Assembly: GCA_017622135.1 (NCBI GenBank)
Contig: JAGARR010000036.1
Coordinates: 1 to 37,199 of the forward strand
DNA from: Spirochaetaceae bacterium
GTDB taxonomy: Bacteria; Spirochaetota; Spirochaetia; Treponematales; Treponemataceae
Direction: 5' to 3'
Length of the DNA: 37,199 bases
Made by a program: the position numbers and the translations under genes
Shown here: positions 1 to 8,021 of the stretch, in pieces
How positions within the stretch are numbered: the stretch's first letter is position 1
Layout: every line of letters starts with the position of its first letter
The notes under the pieces: generated by a model
Told to the model about the DNA's origin: nothing
Seen by the model: only the letters and a program-made list of their open reading frames with translations
Database searches by the model: none

Positions 1-4
1 ACCA

Positions 5-135
5 TGTGTAAGATGGCAATCTTACAGTATGTAAGAAGTCACTCTTACACTGTGTAAGAGGGTAATCTTACACTATGTAAGCAAGCAATCTTACAGTGTG
101 TAAGATTGGAGTCTTACACTGTGTACGCAAACCTG
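5..135. repeat. Tandem array of 23-bp palindromic units (array A)
   Basis: Five complete 23-bp units (5-27, 28-50, 51-73, 74-96, 97-119) and a decaying sixth are visible. Read as repeat plus spacer, a 17-bp imperfect palindrome of the type TCTTACACTGTGTAAGA recurs and is separated by 6-nt sequences that differ each time (TGGCAA, AGTCAC, GGGTAA, AAGCAA, TTGGAG). The palindrome core is CA[C/G]T[G/A]TG. Arms are conserved while spacers are not, so this is not simple slippage of one sequence. The array may continue left of the window. Spacers are far too short for CRISPR. The function is unknown; tandem operator sites or stacked RNA hairpins are possible. Confidence 0.9.
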
Positions 136-442
136 CCCCCACCCCAGGAAAACCGTAGGTTTTCCCAATCCGTGTGGCAATTTTTCCACAAAACCCCGCC
201 CAACGACCCCAAAGCAGGCACGTTAGTTCCGAGCAAATCCGCTTGTTGCTAGAAAGAGCAATCAGCTTCACAGGCGGCGGAGTGTCACAGCATAAGGTCA
301 GCCAGACTGACTACATGGGGTCAGACAGACTGACTGCTTGGTCCCGGTTGGGGGGATGCGAGGAGAATAGGGGCGAGGAGTTGGCGTCTAGTTTCTCGCT
401 CCTGCCTCCTAACCACTAACCACATTTCCCTGATGTGTGGTT
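136..442. other. Non-coding stretch with small hairpins
   Basis: I see no credible gene here. Two compact perfect hairpins follow array A: GGAAAACC/GGTTTTCC with a 3-nt loop at 147-165, and TGTGG/CCACA at 173-190. A two-copy 23-bp repeat sits at 297-334. Short open frames across the region have no ribosome binding site and no recognisable protein. Confidence 0.6.
297..334. repeat. Two-copy 23-bp palindromic repeat (array B)
   Basis: GTCAGCCAGACTGAC (297-311) and GTCAGACAGACTGAC (320-334) are offset by exactly 23 bp. Each is an inverted repeat GTCAG-N5-CTGAC. The period and dyad design resemble array A, but the arm sequence differs and only two copies exist, so relatedness is uncertain. Confidence 0.6.
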
Positions 443-721
443 CTAGCAGTAGAACCGTATCTCACCAAAAATTTCTTGCCATTTGGAGATTATTTCAAAG
501 GCTCGTCCTTCAATAACTCGTAGCAAGAGGTTCAGCGTGTGGTGGGGAATCCGTGCCTCGTTGCTGGCAACGATACATTTTTGTTTTTGGGTAATCCAGA
601 TTTTGGTGCTGTTTGGGGACGGAGTGCCTTCGGCAATATGAACGTGAACTGGTTCCCGGGGATTTCCTTCATTCATCCAGAAATAGATGAGGTATTTTCC
701 AACCCTAAAGATTTGAGGCAT
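443..721 (-). CDS. DUF4160 family protein
   Basis: The 92-residue product starts MPQIFRVGKYLIYFWMNEGN and contains the EPVHVHI segment typical of DUF4160 proteins, small proteins of unknown function often seen beside DUF2442 or in toxin-antitoxin-like pairs. I chose the ATG at 721 because a GGAGG sits 8 nt upstream (731-735 on the plus strand); a longer start at 751 lacks this. The gene overlaps the 3' end of the upstream partner by 17 nt, so the two are probably translationally coupled. No catalytic motif is visible. The family call rests on pattern recognition of the N-terminal half. Confidence 0.7.
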   Translation of the reverse strand: MPQIFRVGKYLIYFWMNEGNPREPVHVHIAEGTPSPNSTKIWITQKQKCIVASNEARIPHHTLNLLLRVIEGRAFEIISKWQEIFGEIRFYC

Positions 722-983
722 TCTCAAAGCCTCCGGTAGCGGCGAATTCAAAAATCATGTGGGCCTCTGACTCCACGAAGTCCTTGAGATAGTCCATTTC
801 GTCCTCGGTAAAGCCAGATGATTCTGTCCACTCATAGTCCGGCAAATAGCAGACTGCTGTGGCGAATCCACCATAAATCGGTTTTTCGATGTATACCCGA
901 ACCTGCTCCTTCCCGTTCCTGTCCAGAATCTCTGAGTGGCTGATGATGGTTTGATTCGGAAGCTCCACAAAATTATACAGCAT
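705..983 (-). CDS. Small protein of unknown function, partner of DUF4160 gene
   Basis: This encodes 92 residues, acidic, with a C-terminal motif GGFENASNL. I do not recognise a named family. There is no signal peptide or membrane segment. The ATG at 983 is preceded by AGGAG at about 8 nt, a good ribosome binding site. It is the first gene of a two-gene unit with the DUF4160 gene, which it overlaps. The pair is transcribed away from ilvD; the 163-bp divergent gap also holds the ilvD promoter. A two-gene toxin-antitoxin or regulatory pair is conceivable but unsupported beyond layout. Confidence 0.65.
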   Translation of the reverse strand: MLYNFVELPNQTIISHSEILDRNGKEQVRVYIEKPIYGGFATAVCYLPDYEWTESSGFTEDEMDYLKDFVESEAHMIFEFAATGGFENASNL

Positions 984-1076
984 AGTTCACTCCTGTCATC
1001 CAATCATAGCACTCTTTTGAAAGAATGTCGCCCCCAGCTCTCCAAGGCCACCGGCTGGTGAACCTGTCATCCAACC

Positions 1077-1105
1077 TTGACCCGCACTCATAATATAGGT
1101 AGAAT
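1077..1105 (+). promoter_or_regulatory. Sigma-70 promoter of ilvD operon
   Basis: TTGACC (1077-1082), 17-nt spacer, TAGAAT (1100-1105). The predicted start near 1112 leaves a leader of about 35 nt with a GAGG ribosome binding site 8 nt before the ilvD ATG. No leader peptide or attenuator is visible. Confidence 0.7.
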
Positions 1106-1146
1106 GTCTTTAATTATACTTCAAGAAATTAAGTGAGGTTACTGAC

Positions 1147-2841
1147 ATGAGGAGTGACAACGCAAAGAAAGGGATTGCACGAGCCCCCCATCGCTCATTG
1201 TTCCGGGCCATGGGATATACTGACGAGGAGCTGGAGCGGCCGCTGATTGGAGTCTGCTGTGCCCAGAATGAAATCATTCCCGGCCACATCTATCTGGACA
1301 AGATTGGCGAGGCTGTCAAGGCGGGAATCCGCATGGCCGGCGGAACTCCCATCGAATTTCCTGCCATCGGTGTCTGCGACGGCATCGCCATGGGTCACGA
1401 GGGAATGCGCTATTCCTTGGTGACCCGTGAGCTCATCGCCGACTCCATCGAGTGCGTGGCCCGTGGCCACCAGTTTGACGCCCTGGTGCTGATTCCCAAC
1501 TGTGACAAGGTGGTTCCCGGTATGCTGATGGCCGCAGGCCGCCTGGACCTGCCCACCGTCCTGGTTTCCGGCGGACCCATGATGCCCGGAAAGCTGCCCG
1601 GTGCAGACTGCTGCCACGAGGGGAATCCCTACGGAGGCCGCAACTTAAGCCTTTCCGACATGTTCGAGGCGGTGGGAGCCGTTGCTGCCGGAAAGATTAC
1701 CGAGGAGCAGCTGTGCGAGCTGGAGCACAACGCCTGTCCCGGCTGCGGCTCCTGCTCCGGCATGTTCACCGCCAACAGCATGAACTGCGTCACCGAGGTT
1801 TTGGGCATGGGGCTCCCCGGCAACGGAACCATTCCCGCCATCTCCGGTGCCCGCATCGCCCTGGCAAAGCACGCCGGCATGGCCGTGATGAAGATGCTGG
1901 AGAAGGGAATCACCGCCCGGCAAATTATGAATCAGCGGGCCTTTGAGAATGCGCTGGCTGCCGACATGGCCCTGGGCTGCAGCTCCAACACCGTGCTCCA
2001 TCTGCCTGCCATCGCCCATGATGCCGGAGTACGGCTGGACCTCCACCTCATCAACGAGATTTCCGAAAAGACCCCCAACCTCTGTCACCTGGCTCCCGCA
2101 GGCCACAGCTATATGAACGATCTGGACGATGCGGGCGGTGTCTCCGCAGTTCTGGCAGAGCTCGCCAAGAAGAACCTCATCCACACCGACTTGATGACCG
2201 TCACGGGAAAGACTGTGGGGGAGAACATCGCCAATGCCCGCAACCGCAACCCGGAGGTGCTCCGTCCCATCGAAAATCCCTACTCAGCCTCTGGCGGAAT
2301 TGCCATCCTCTTTGGCAACCTGGCTCCCCACGGCACGGTGGTCAAGCGCTCCGCCTGTGCCCCGGAGCTTATGAATCACACTGGCCCCGCCCGTGTGTTC
2401 AACTCCGAGGAGGACTGCTTCCAGGCGGTGCAGGAGCGCAAGATTAACAAGGGTGACGTGGTGGTCATCCGCTACGAGGGGCCTAGGGGTGGTCCCGGCA
2501 TGAGGGAGATGCTGTCCGTCACTGCTGCCTTGGCGGGGCAGGGCATGGACAAGGACGTGGCCCTCATCACCGACGGCCGCTTTTCTGGCGCAACCCGTGG
2601 TGCTTCCCTGGGGCACTGCTCCCCGGAGGCTGCTGACGGCGGCCCCATCGCCTTGGTGCAGGAGGGGGACCTGATTAGCCTGGACATCAACAACTACAAG
2701 ATTACGCTGGAGGTCTCCGACGAGGAGCTGGCCGCCCGCCGTGCCGCCTGGGTTTGTCCTCCCCCCAAGGTGACGGAGGGCTACCTTGCCCGCTACGCCA
2801 AGCTGGTGTCCTCCGCTGACCAAGGAGCGATACTGCAATGA
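1147..2841 (+). CDS. ilvD: Dihydroxy-acid dehydratase
   Basis: IlvD dehydrates 2,3-dihydroxy-isovalerate and its homologue to the 2-keto acids that precede valine, leucine and isoleucine. The 564 residues match the family length. The Fe-S cluster and Mg-binding regions are visible: NCDK at about 118-121 and the cysteine cluster [12 protein letters not shown] at about 196-207, plus the C-terminal GRFSGATRG segment. The ATG follows a GAGG at 8 nt. Its stop overlaps the ilvB start by 4 nt, so the two are coupled. It is the first gene of the ilvD-ilvB-dapL unit. Confidence 0.97.
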   Translation: MRSDNAKKGIARAPHRSLFRAMGYTDEELERPLIGVCCAQNEIIPGHIYLDKIGEAVKAGIRMAGGTPIEFPAIGVCDGIAMGHEGMRYSLVTRELIADSIECVARGHQFDALVLIPNCDKVVPGMLMAAGRLDLPTVLVSGGPMMPGKLPGADCCHEGNPYGGRNLSLSDMFEAVGAVAAGKITEEQLCELEHNACPGCGSCSGMFTANSMNCVTEVLGMGLPGNGTIPAISGARIALAKHAGMAVMKMLEKGITARQIMNQRAFENALAADMALGCSSNTVLHLPAIAHDAGVRLDLHLINEISEKTPNLCHLAPAGHSYMNDLDDAGGVSAVLAELAKKNLIHTDLMTVTGKTVGENIANARNRNPEVLRPIENPYSASGGIAILFGNLAPHGTVVKRSACAPELMNHTGPARVFNSEEDCFQAVQERKINKGDVVVIRYEGPRGGPGMREMLSVTAALAGQGMDKDVALITDGRFSGATRGASLGHCSPEAADGGPIALVQEGDLISLDINNYKITLEVSDEELAARRAAWVCPPPKVTEGYLARYAKLVSSADQGAILQ

Positions 2842-4547
2842 AATACACTGGTGCGAGAATCGTCATAGAATGCTTGGTGGAGCAGGGGGTGGACATGGTC
2901 TTCGGCTACCCCGGCGGTGCCATCCTGAACGTCTACGACGAGCTGTACAAGAACAAGGATAGGATTCGTCACATCCTCACCGCCCACGAGCAGGGAGCCG
3001 CCCACGCTGCCGACGGCTACAGCCGCTCTACCGGCAAGGTTGGCGTGGTGATGGCCACCAGCGGCCCCGGAGCCACAAACCTGGTGACCGGCATTGCCAC
3101 CGCCTACATGGATTCCATCCCCATGATTGCCATCACCTGCAACGTCACCACGCCCCTGCTGGGAAAGGACAGCTTTCAGGAGATTGACATCACTGGCATC
3201 ACCATGCCCATCACCAAGCACAACTACATCGTGCGGGATGTGAACAGGCTGGCGGACACCATCCGGGAGGCGTTTTTGGTGGCGCAAAGCGGTCGTCCAG
3301 GACCTGTTCTGGTGGACATCCCCAAGGATGTGACTGCCGCCGTGGCGGACTATAATCCTCCGGTGGTGCATTTTGCCAGTGAGGAGCCGTCCTCCTTGGA
3401 GCGGGCCAGCATCCGTCGTGTCACCAAGATTTCCTCCCCCAGCGATGCGGAGGTGGAGGCCATCGCCAGCATCATCAACGAATCCCAGCGGCCCTTCCTC
3501 TATGTTGGCGGCGGCGTGGTGATAGACGATGCCTGCCAGCAGCTGCGGGAGCTGGCGGAGCTGCGGAACATCCCCGTGGCCACCAGCCTCATGGGAAAGT
3601 CAGCCTTTCCGTCCCTCCACCCACTCTGCTGTGGCATGATTGGTATGCACGGTACCAAGGCCGCCAACATGGGGGCCAACAGGTCTGATCTGGTGATTGC
3701 CCTGGGAGCCCGCTTTTCAGACCGAGTCATCTCGGACTCCTCCAAATTCGCCCGCAACAGCAGGATTCTCCACATCGATGTGGATCCGGCTGAAATCAAC
3801 AAGAATATTGCCGCCCACTATTCCTTGGTGGGTTCGGTCAAGGAGCTTTTAATCCGTCTCCTTCCATTGATTCAGCCTCGGCCTGAGTCGGAGTGGAACC
3901 AGGAGATTGCCCAGTGGAAGCAGCACCTGCCCGCCATGTACTCCAAGAAGACCCGGCTGCATCCCAAGTTCGCCTTCGAGTACATCAACCGCAGGCTGGG
4001 GGATGACACCATCATCACCACAGAGGTGGGACAGCACCAGATGTGGGCGGCCCAGTTCTATCCCTTTTCCAAGCCCCGGACCTTCCTCACCAGTGGCGGA
4101 CTGGGAACTATGGGCTACGGAACGGGAGCCGCCATCGGTGCCCAGCTGGCCAATCCCGGCCGCCGTGTGGTGCACATCGCCGGAGACGGCTCCTTCCGCA
4201 TGAACTGCAACGAACTTGCCACCATCGCCCACTATCAGGTTCCTGTCATCATTGTGGTGGTGAACAACGGAACCCTGGGAATGGTCCGCCAGTGGCAGCA
4301 CCTGTTCTACGACAAGCGCTATTCCGAGACCACATTGGACTTTGGCCCCGACTTCGTGAAGCTGGCTGAGGCCTACGGCATTGCCGGAAGCCGTGCCACC
4401 AACGAGGAGGAATTCATGGCCGCTTTCGACCGTGCCGCAGAGTCCGGCAAGGCGGCTCTCATAGATTGCTCCATGAGTATTGACGAAATGGTTTTACCCA
4501 TGGTTCCTGCTGGCAAGCCCATTGACGAGCTTTTGCTGGACGTTTAA
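2838..4547 (+). CDS. ilvB: Acetolactate synthase, large (catalytic) subunit
   Basis: This ThDP- and FAD-dependent enzyme condenses pyruvate with pyruvate or 2-ketobutyrate, the first common step of branched-chain amino acid synthesis. The 569-residue product has the catalytic glutamate in [14 protein letters not shown], the GGGV segment of the central domain and the ThDP/Mg motif GDGSFRMN followed by [12 protein letters not shown]. It overlaps ilvD by 4 nt. No regulatory small subunit (ilvN/ilvH) follows; dapL does. Either the small subunit is elsewhere or this enzyme works without it. Confidence 0.95.
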   Translation: MKYTGARIVIECLVEQGVDMVFGYPGGAILNVYDELYKNKDRIRHILTAHEQGAAHAADGYSRSTGKVGVVMATSGPGATNLVTGIATAYMDSIPMIAITCNVTTPLLGKDSFQEIDITGITMPITKHNYIVRDVNRLADTIREAFLVAQSGRPGPVLVDIPKDVTAAVADYNPPVVHFASEEPSSLERASIRRVTKISSPSDAEVEAIASIINESQRPFLYVGGGVVIDDACQQLRELAELRNIPVATSLMGKSAFPSLHPLCCGMIGMHGTKAANMGANRSDLVIALGARFSDRVISDSSKFARNSRILHIDVDPAEINKNIAAHYSLVGSVKELLIRLLPLIQPRPESEWNQEIAQWKQHLPAMYSKKTRLHPKFAFEYINRRLGDDTIITTEVGQHQMWAAQFYPFSKPRTFLTSGGLGTMGYGTGAAIGAQLANPGRRVVHIAGDGSFRMNCNELATIAHYQVPVIIVVVNNGTLGMVRQWQHLFYDKRYSETTLDFGPDFVKLAEAYGIAGSRATNEEEFMAAFDRAAESGKAALIDCSMSIDEMVLPMVPAGKPIDELLLDV

Positions 4548-4564
4548 TTTTACGGAGAACAAAC

Positions 4565-5797
4565 ATGATTGCAAGAAATCCTGCCTTTGACAACCTGGCT
4601 GCTGGCTACCTCTTCCCGGAAATCGGAAAACGCCGCAGAGCCTATGCCGCAGCCCATCCCGATGCCGCCATCATCAGCTTGGGTATCGGCAACACCACCG
4701 AGCCCCTGACTCCCCACATTACCGCTGCAATGGCGGACTACGTGCGGGGTCTGGGAACTGCCGAGGGCTACAGCGGCTACGGTGACGACAGTGCCGGTGA
4801 GCCTCCCCTGCGGGAAAGGATTGCCGCCGTCCTCTACGATGGTCTAGTGTCTGCCGACGAGGTCTTTGTCTCCGACGGAGCCAAGTGTGACGTGGGCCGC
4901 ATCCAGCAGCTCTTTGGCTCCCAGGTGTCCGTGGCAGTGCAGGACCCAGCCTATCCCGTCTACGTGGACGGCTCCGTCATGGTGGGGGCCGCCGGAAAGA
5001 CTCCCGCCACCGCCGCTGGCTACCAGGACATTGTGTACATGCCCTGTCTGCCGGAGAATGACTTTTTCCCGGACCTGTCGGTGGTGAAGCCTGACAGCCT
5101 CATCTACTTCTGCTCCCCCAACAATCCCACTGGGGCGGTGGCCACCAGGGCCCAGCTGCAGCAGCTGGTGGACTTTGCCCGGAAAAACGGCTGCATCATC
5201 ATCTTTGACTCAGCCTACTCGGCCTTTATCCGGGACGAATCCCTGCCCAAGTCCATCTTCCAGGTGGAGGGTGCCAGGGAATGCGCCATAGAGATAAACT
5301 CCTTTTCCAAGCCCGCAGGCTTTACCGGTGTCCGCCTGGGCTGGACGATTGTGCCCAAGGAACTGAAATTTGCCGACGGCACTCCCGTCCAGGCACCCTG
5401 GTCCCGCATCATCAATACCTTCTTTAATGGAGCCTCCAACATCGCCCAGGCTGGTGGCCTTGCTGCCCTGGACCCGGAGGGAGTGCAGGAGATGCGGCAG
5501 CTGACGGACTTCTATCTGGAGAACGCCGCCATCATCAAGAGGGCGCTGGAGGGAGAGAACTTCCGTGCCACCGGTGTGGAGGTCTACGGACAGGGCAATG
5601 CCCCCTACCTGTGGGTCCGCTTTCCCGGCAGGAAGAGCTGGGACATGTTCGACAGGATTTTGGATGAGTGCCACGTGGTGACGACCCCCGGCTCAGGCTT
5701 TGGTCCCGCTGGAGAAAGCTTTATCCGCTTCAGCTCCTTTGGCCACCGTGCCGCCGTGGAGGAGGCCTGCCGCCGCCTTGCCAACTTGAAGCTTTAG
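4565..5797 (+). CDS. dapL: LL-diaminopimelate aminotransferase
   Basis: DapL converts tetrahydrodipicolinate straight to LL-diaminopimelate using glutamate, bypassing the succinyl or acetyl DAP routes. It supplies lysine and, where used, peptidoglycan diamino acids. The 410 residues equal the family length. The N-terminal LFPEIGKRRRAYAAAHPDA segment, the GYGDDSAGEPPLRE region, SPNNPTG at about 184-190 and the PLP-lysine in NSFSKPAGFTG (Lys249) fit DapL. It lies 17 nt after ilvB with a short GGAG ribosome binding site, so it is probably cotranscribed, linking branched-chain and lysine pathways. DapL is typical of spirochaetes, chlamydiae and plants. Confidence 0.93.
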   Translation: MIARNPAFDNLAAGYLFPEIGKRRRAYAAAHPDAAIISLGIGNTTEPLTPHITAAMADYVRGLGTAEGYSGYGDDSAGEPPLRERIAAVLYDGLVSADEVFVSDGAKCDVGRIQQLFGSQVSVAVQDPAYPVYVDGSVMVGAAGKTPATAAGYQDIVYMPCLPENDFFPDLSVVKPDSLIYFCSPNNPTGAVATRAQLQQLVDFARKNGCIIIFDSAYSAFIRDESLPKSIFQVEGARECAIEINSFSKPAGFTGVRLGWTIVPKELKFADGTPVQAPWSRIINTFFNGASNIAQAGGLAALDPEGVQEMRQLTDFYLENAAIIKRALEGENFRATGVEVYGQGNAPYLWVRFPGRKSWDMFDRILDECHVVTTPGSGFGPAGESFIRFSSFGHRAAVEEACRRLANLKL

Positions 5798-5848
5798 CCT
5801 GACCTGCCACAGGTCTGCTCCCGCCTGTTCGATTGGACTGGCGGAGAC

Positions 5849-5883
5849 AAAAAAAGAGATGGATTGGCTCCATCTCTTTTTTT
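5849..5883. terminator. Bidirectional intrinsic terminator
   Basis: Perfect stem with arms AAAAAAAGAGATGGA and TCCATCTCTTTTTTT and a 5-nt loop. With A-runs and T-runs on both sides it can stop dapL on the plus strand and the outer-membrane pair on the minus strand. Confidence 0.9.
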
Positions 5884-5903
5884 CGTGTCTCTACCTTGTC
5901 AGA

Positions 5904-6641
5904 CTAGAGGCTGAAGCTTGCCCCCACCGAAATGTCATAGGGCAGGCTGCTGTTTTCCCGCTGGCTTAGGACACCCACCTTGGCCTTGGCAAAATACTTA
6001 CCGTATTTTCCAGTGTGAATGGAAAAGCCACCCATTACATTTACATCCAGCTCACGTTGGTCTGTCATGAACAGATCCAGTCCAGTTCCCAGCAATAGGG
6101 CCAGAGGAATTCCTTTTTCAAATGCCTCTGTCTCTGCGTAAAATCTGTGGATAAAACCTCGTGCTTCAGCCCCTCGTATCGTGTACTTGAGAAAAGCATT
6201 CGCATTGTCGTTGTTGTACATAATCTTGGCGTTAGCCTTGAAGCCAAACAGCTTTGAAAGGTTGTCGGACAGCAAGGAGAAGGTGCTGGAAAGCTCCAAG
6301 CTCATCTTGCTCGTTACTTGCATCCCCATAAGCAGGCTGACACCAGGAGCAACGGAGAGGTCGGGCTTGTTTTCTATATTCAGTGCAAATCCCCCTCCAA
6401 TGGTAAATCGGGATATTTTTCCCAGAACAAGCGTTTGTATATCGTATGCCTTCGCTGTTAGATATTCCGCCTGCGCCCTTATGGCAATTCCCTTGGCAAT
6501 ATTCTCCTGTGCGAGAAAGGAGAATCCCACGGCAGGGCTACCAGAATAGGTGTCGACATGGAGTGCCCCCGACAAGTCCAATGCACCTAGATAGGGCAAG
6601 AGACTGAGGAACAAGGCCAGGATTGCTAGGAATCTTCTCAT
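5904..6641 (-). CDS. Predicted outer-membrane beta-barrel protein
   Basis: The 245-residue product has a clear signal peptide (MRRFLAILALFLSLLPYLGA, cleavage after ALA-like residues) and then alternating polar/hydrophobic strands ending in a terminal aromatic-rich strand (ISVGASFSL), the look of a small beta-barrel. No specific family is recognised. Its ATG overlaps the stop of the upstream gene (6638-6641), so the two are coupled and share the sigma-28 promoter at 7879-7905. Role is unknown; the promoter points to expression with the flagellar and chemotaxis regulon. Confidence 0.7.
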   Translation of the reverse strand: MRRFLAILALFLSLLPYLGALDLSGALHVDTYSGSPAVGFSFLAQENIAKGIAIRAQAEYLTAKAYDIQTLVLGKISRFTIGGGFALNIENKPDLSVAPGVSLLMGMQVTSKMSLELSSTFSLLSDNLSKLFGFKANAKIMYNNDNANAFLKYTIRGAEARGFIHRFYAETEAFEKGIPLALLLGTGLDLFMTDQRELDVNVMGGFSIHTGKYGKYFAKAKVGVLSQRENSSLPYDISVGASFSL

Positions 6642-7843
6642 AATCTTGCCCTGTATCCGAGGGTGAATTTCATGGACTTATGAATCTCTGTAAATTTCAT
6701 GAAGTCCATGGTGAACCGTGTCATGAGGGTTCCGTTTCCAATGGGGGTCTCTGCGAAGGGCGTTAGCCTGAAAGACAGGTCTTGTGTTGAGATATCGTTG
6801 AAATTCTCCAGGGTCGCACCCTGGGCTGAGATAGTCAGGTGTGCCCCAAAGGTAAGGTTGAAGATGCTGGCATAAATGTTCTCTGCAAAAATTGCCAGGT
6901 TGCAGCCCAATGGATTCGTAATGAAGAATAGGTCTTCTGTGAGCTGGTGGGGCATATTGAACAGTGTAAAGTGGAAGTTCATGAAGTCAGCCTTAAACCG
7001 TGGCTCAAGCAAAAAATAAAGGGCGCTCAACCTCAACGCCTTCTCGTTCTCTTCTGGATCGAGGATTACCTTTGTGATTCCGAACTGGAGAAACAGGGAT
7101 GCTGTATGAGGATTTCCTATGATGCTTGAGAGGCCTGTGTGAAACTCTGTTCTGCGGTTGAGGCTTAAAGACTTCTCCCCCTCACTCCCTCCTGCTGTAA
7201 TAGGAAATCCTACACCGACACTGAAGTCAACCGTCACTACAGGGAAAATTCCTGCAAATCGCAAGTCAACATTGCCTCTTTGTTGTTCATTTCTTTTTCC
7301 TGTATAGAAATAAAATCCAAATGCCTGTGGTGTCTTCAACTTCAAAACATACGAGGCCCCCAGAGTTGAAAAGGGATAGATGGAAGTGTCAGAACGTCCT
7401 GCCCAGGTTTTTGTTATCATGGAGTCTATAGGGAGAATTCCGAAGTGTCTGCGAAGGAACAGGTCCGACCCTATCGACTCGTATTCACCAGCAAAAACTG
7501 AAAGATAACGGGTCGCATGGCAACAGGGAAACCTTGCAGTTATGGACAATTCATCGAGAGTGAAGCTTGCCGGCACTGCGTCGAAAACATCGTTGGAAAC
7601 CAGGTTGCTGGTACGGACGGTAGCCTCTGCCCGCAGCAGTACAACCCCCAGAAGGTCGAATTGTCCGGCAAAAAAAGCATCTGTTGTCAGTTGGAATTTA
7701 CCATCATCGTCAGCACCCATGTTGCCTGCAATGCCTGCGAAACCGCTGAAATGGTTTTGTCCGAAAACTATTGAACAGGTGAAAGCCATTACCAAGGCAA
7801 GGATAGCTCCACGTTTTGTTACAAAGCTCCTGTTTTTGCACAT
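6638..7843 (-). CDS. Predicted outer-membrane or periplasmic protein, sigma-28 controlled
   Basis: From the ATG at 7843 this gives about 401 residues, starting with a typical signal peptide (KRGAILALVMAFTCSIVFGQ). The body shows repeated amphipathic strands and ends in YRARL, compatible with a beta-barrel. The frame is open to an ATG at 7888, but that codon is embedded in the -10 box of the sigma-28 promoter, so it would not be in the mRNA; I therefore chose 7843, preceded by a GGGGGC stretch that is only a weak ribosome binding site. It overlaps the following gene by 4 nt. Family unknown. Confidence 0.7.
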   Translation of the reverse strand: MCKNRSFVTKRGAILALVMAFTCSIVFGQNHFSGFAGIAGNMGADDDGKFQLTTDAFFAGQFDLLGVVLLRAEATVRTSNLVSNDVFDAVPASFTLDELSITARFPCCHATRYLSVFAGEYESIGSDLFLRRHFGILPIDSMITKTWAGRSDTSIYPFSTLGASYVLKLKTPQAFGFYFYTGKRNEQQRGNVDLRFAGIFPVVTVDFSVGVGFPITAGGSEGEKSLSLNRRTEFHTGLSSIIGNPHTASLFLQFGITKVILDPEENEKALRLSALYFLLEPRFKADFMNFHFTLFNMPHQLTEDLFFITNPLGCNLAIFAENIYASIFNLTFGAHLTISAQGATLENFNDISTQDLSFRLTPFAETPIGNGTLMTRFTMDFMKFTEIHKSMKFTLGYRARL

Positions 7844-7878
7844 AGGAATATGCCCCCAAAGACAGATAATCTTTCCAT

Positions 7879-7905
7879 TTATCGGCATAAAACCTTAAAT
7901 CTTTA
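7879..7905 (-). promoter_or_regulatory. Sigma-28 (FliA) promoter, perfect consensus
   Basis: On the minus strand TAAA (7902-7905), 15-nt spacer, GCCGATAA (7879-7886): all 12 consensus positions match and spacing is exact. It faces the outer-membrane gene pair. Transcription would begin near 7872. Confidence 0.85.
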
Positions 7906-7986
7906 ATGAACGTTTTGTTTTAGAGATACTAGGGAAACTGAGATGGGATAAATCTCTAAAAAAATAATTCCGAACAAATATTCCTC

Positions 7987-8014
7987 TTGACTTATATTAT
8001 TTTGCGTATAAAAT
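7987..8014 (+). promoter_or_regulatory. Candidate promoter of the chemotaxis operon
   Basis: TTGACT (7987-7992), 16-nt spacer, TAAAAT (8009-8014). The -10 box ends 7 nt before the cheA ATG at 8022 and there is no Shine-Dalgarno sequence, so the transcript may be leaderless. Promoter assignment is by eye. Confidence 0.5.
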
Positions 8015-8021
8015 AATGGTT

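Noticed and set aside
5..135. CRISPR array
   Set aside because: Repeat units are palindromic and periodic, but intervals are only 6 nt, too short to act as CRISPR spacers. The same holds for 33471-33601. No true CRISPR array lies in the window.
174..419. Open reading frame after array A
   Set aside because: No ribosome binding site, low-complexity translation, and it crosses the two-copy palindromic repeat.
1195..2838. Long reading frames antisense to ilvD
   Set aside because: Their composition is the mirror of ilvD codons in GC-rich sequence, with no ribosome binding sites or recognisable domains.
7953..7980. Second sigma-28 promoter facing cheA
   Set aside because: CCGAACAA resembles the -10 only partly and the upstream TAAA is at the wrong distance.
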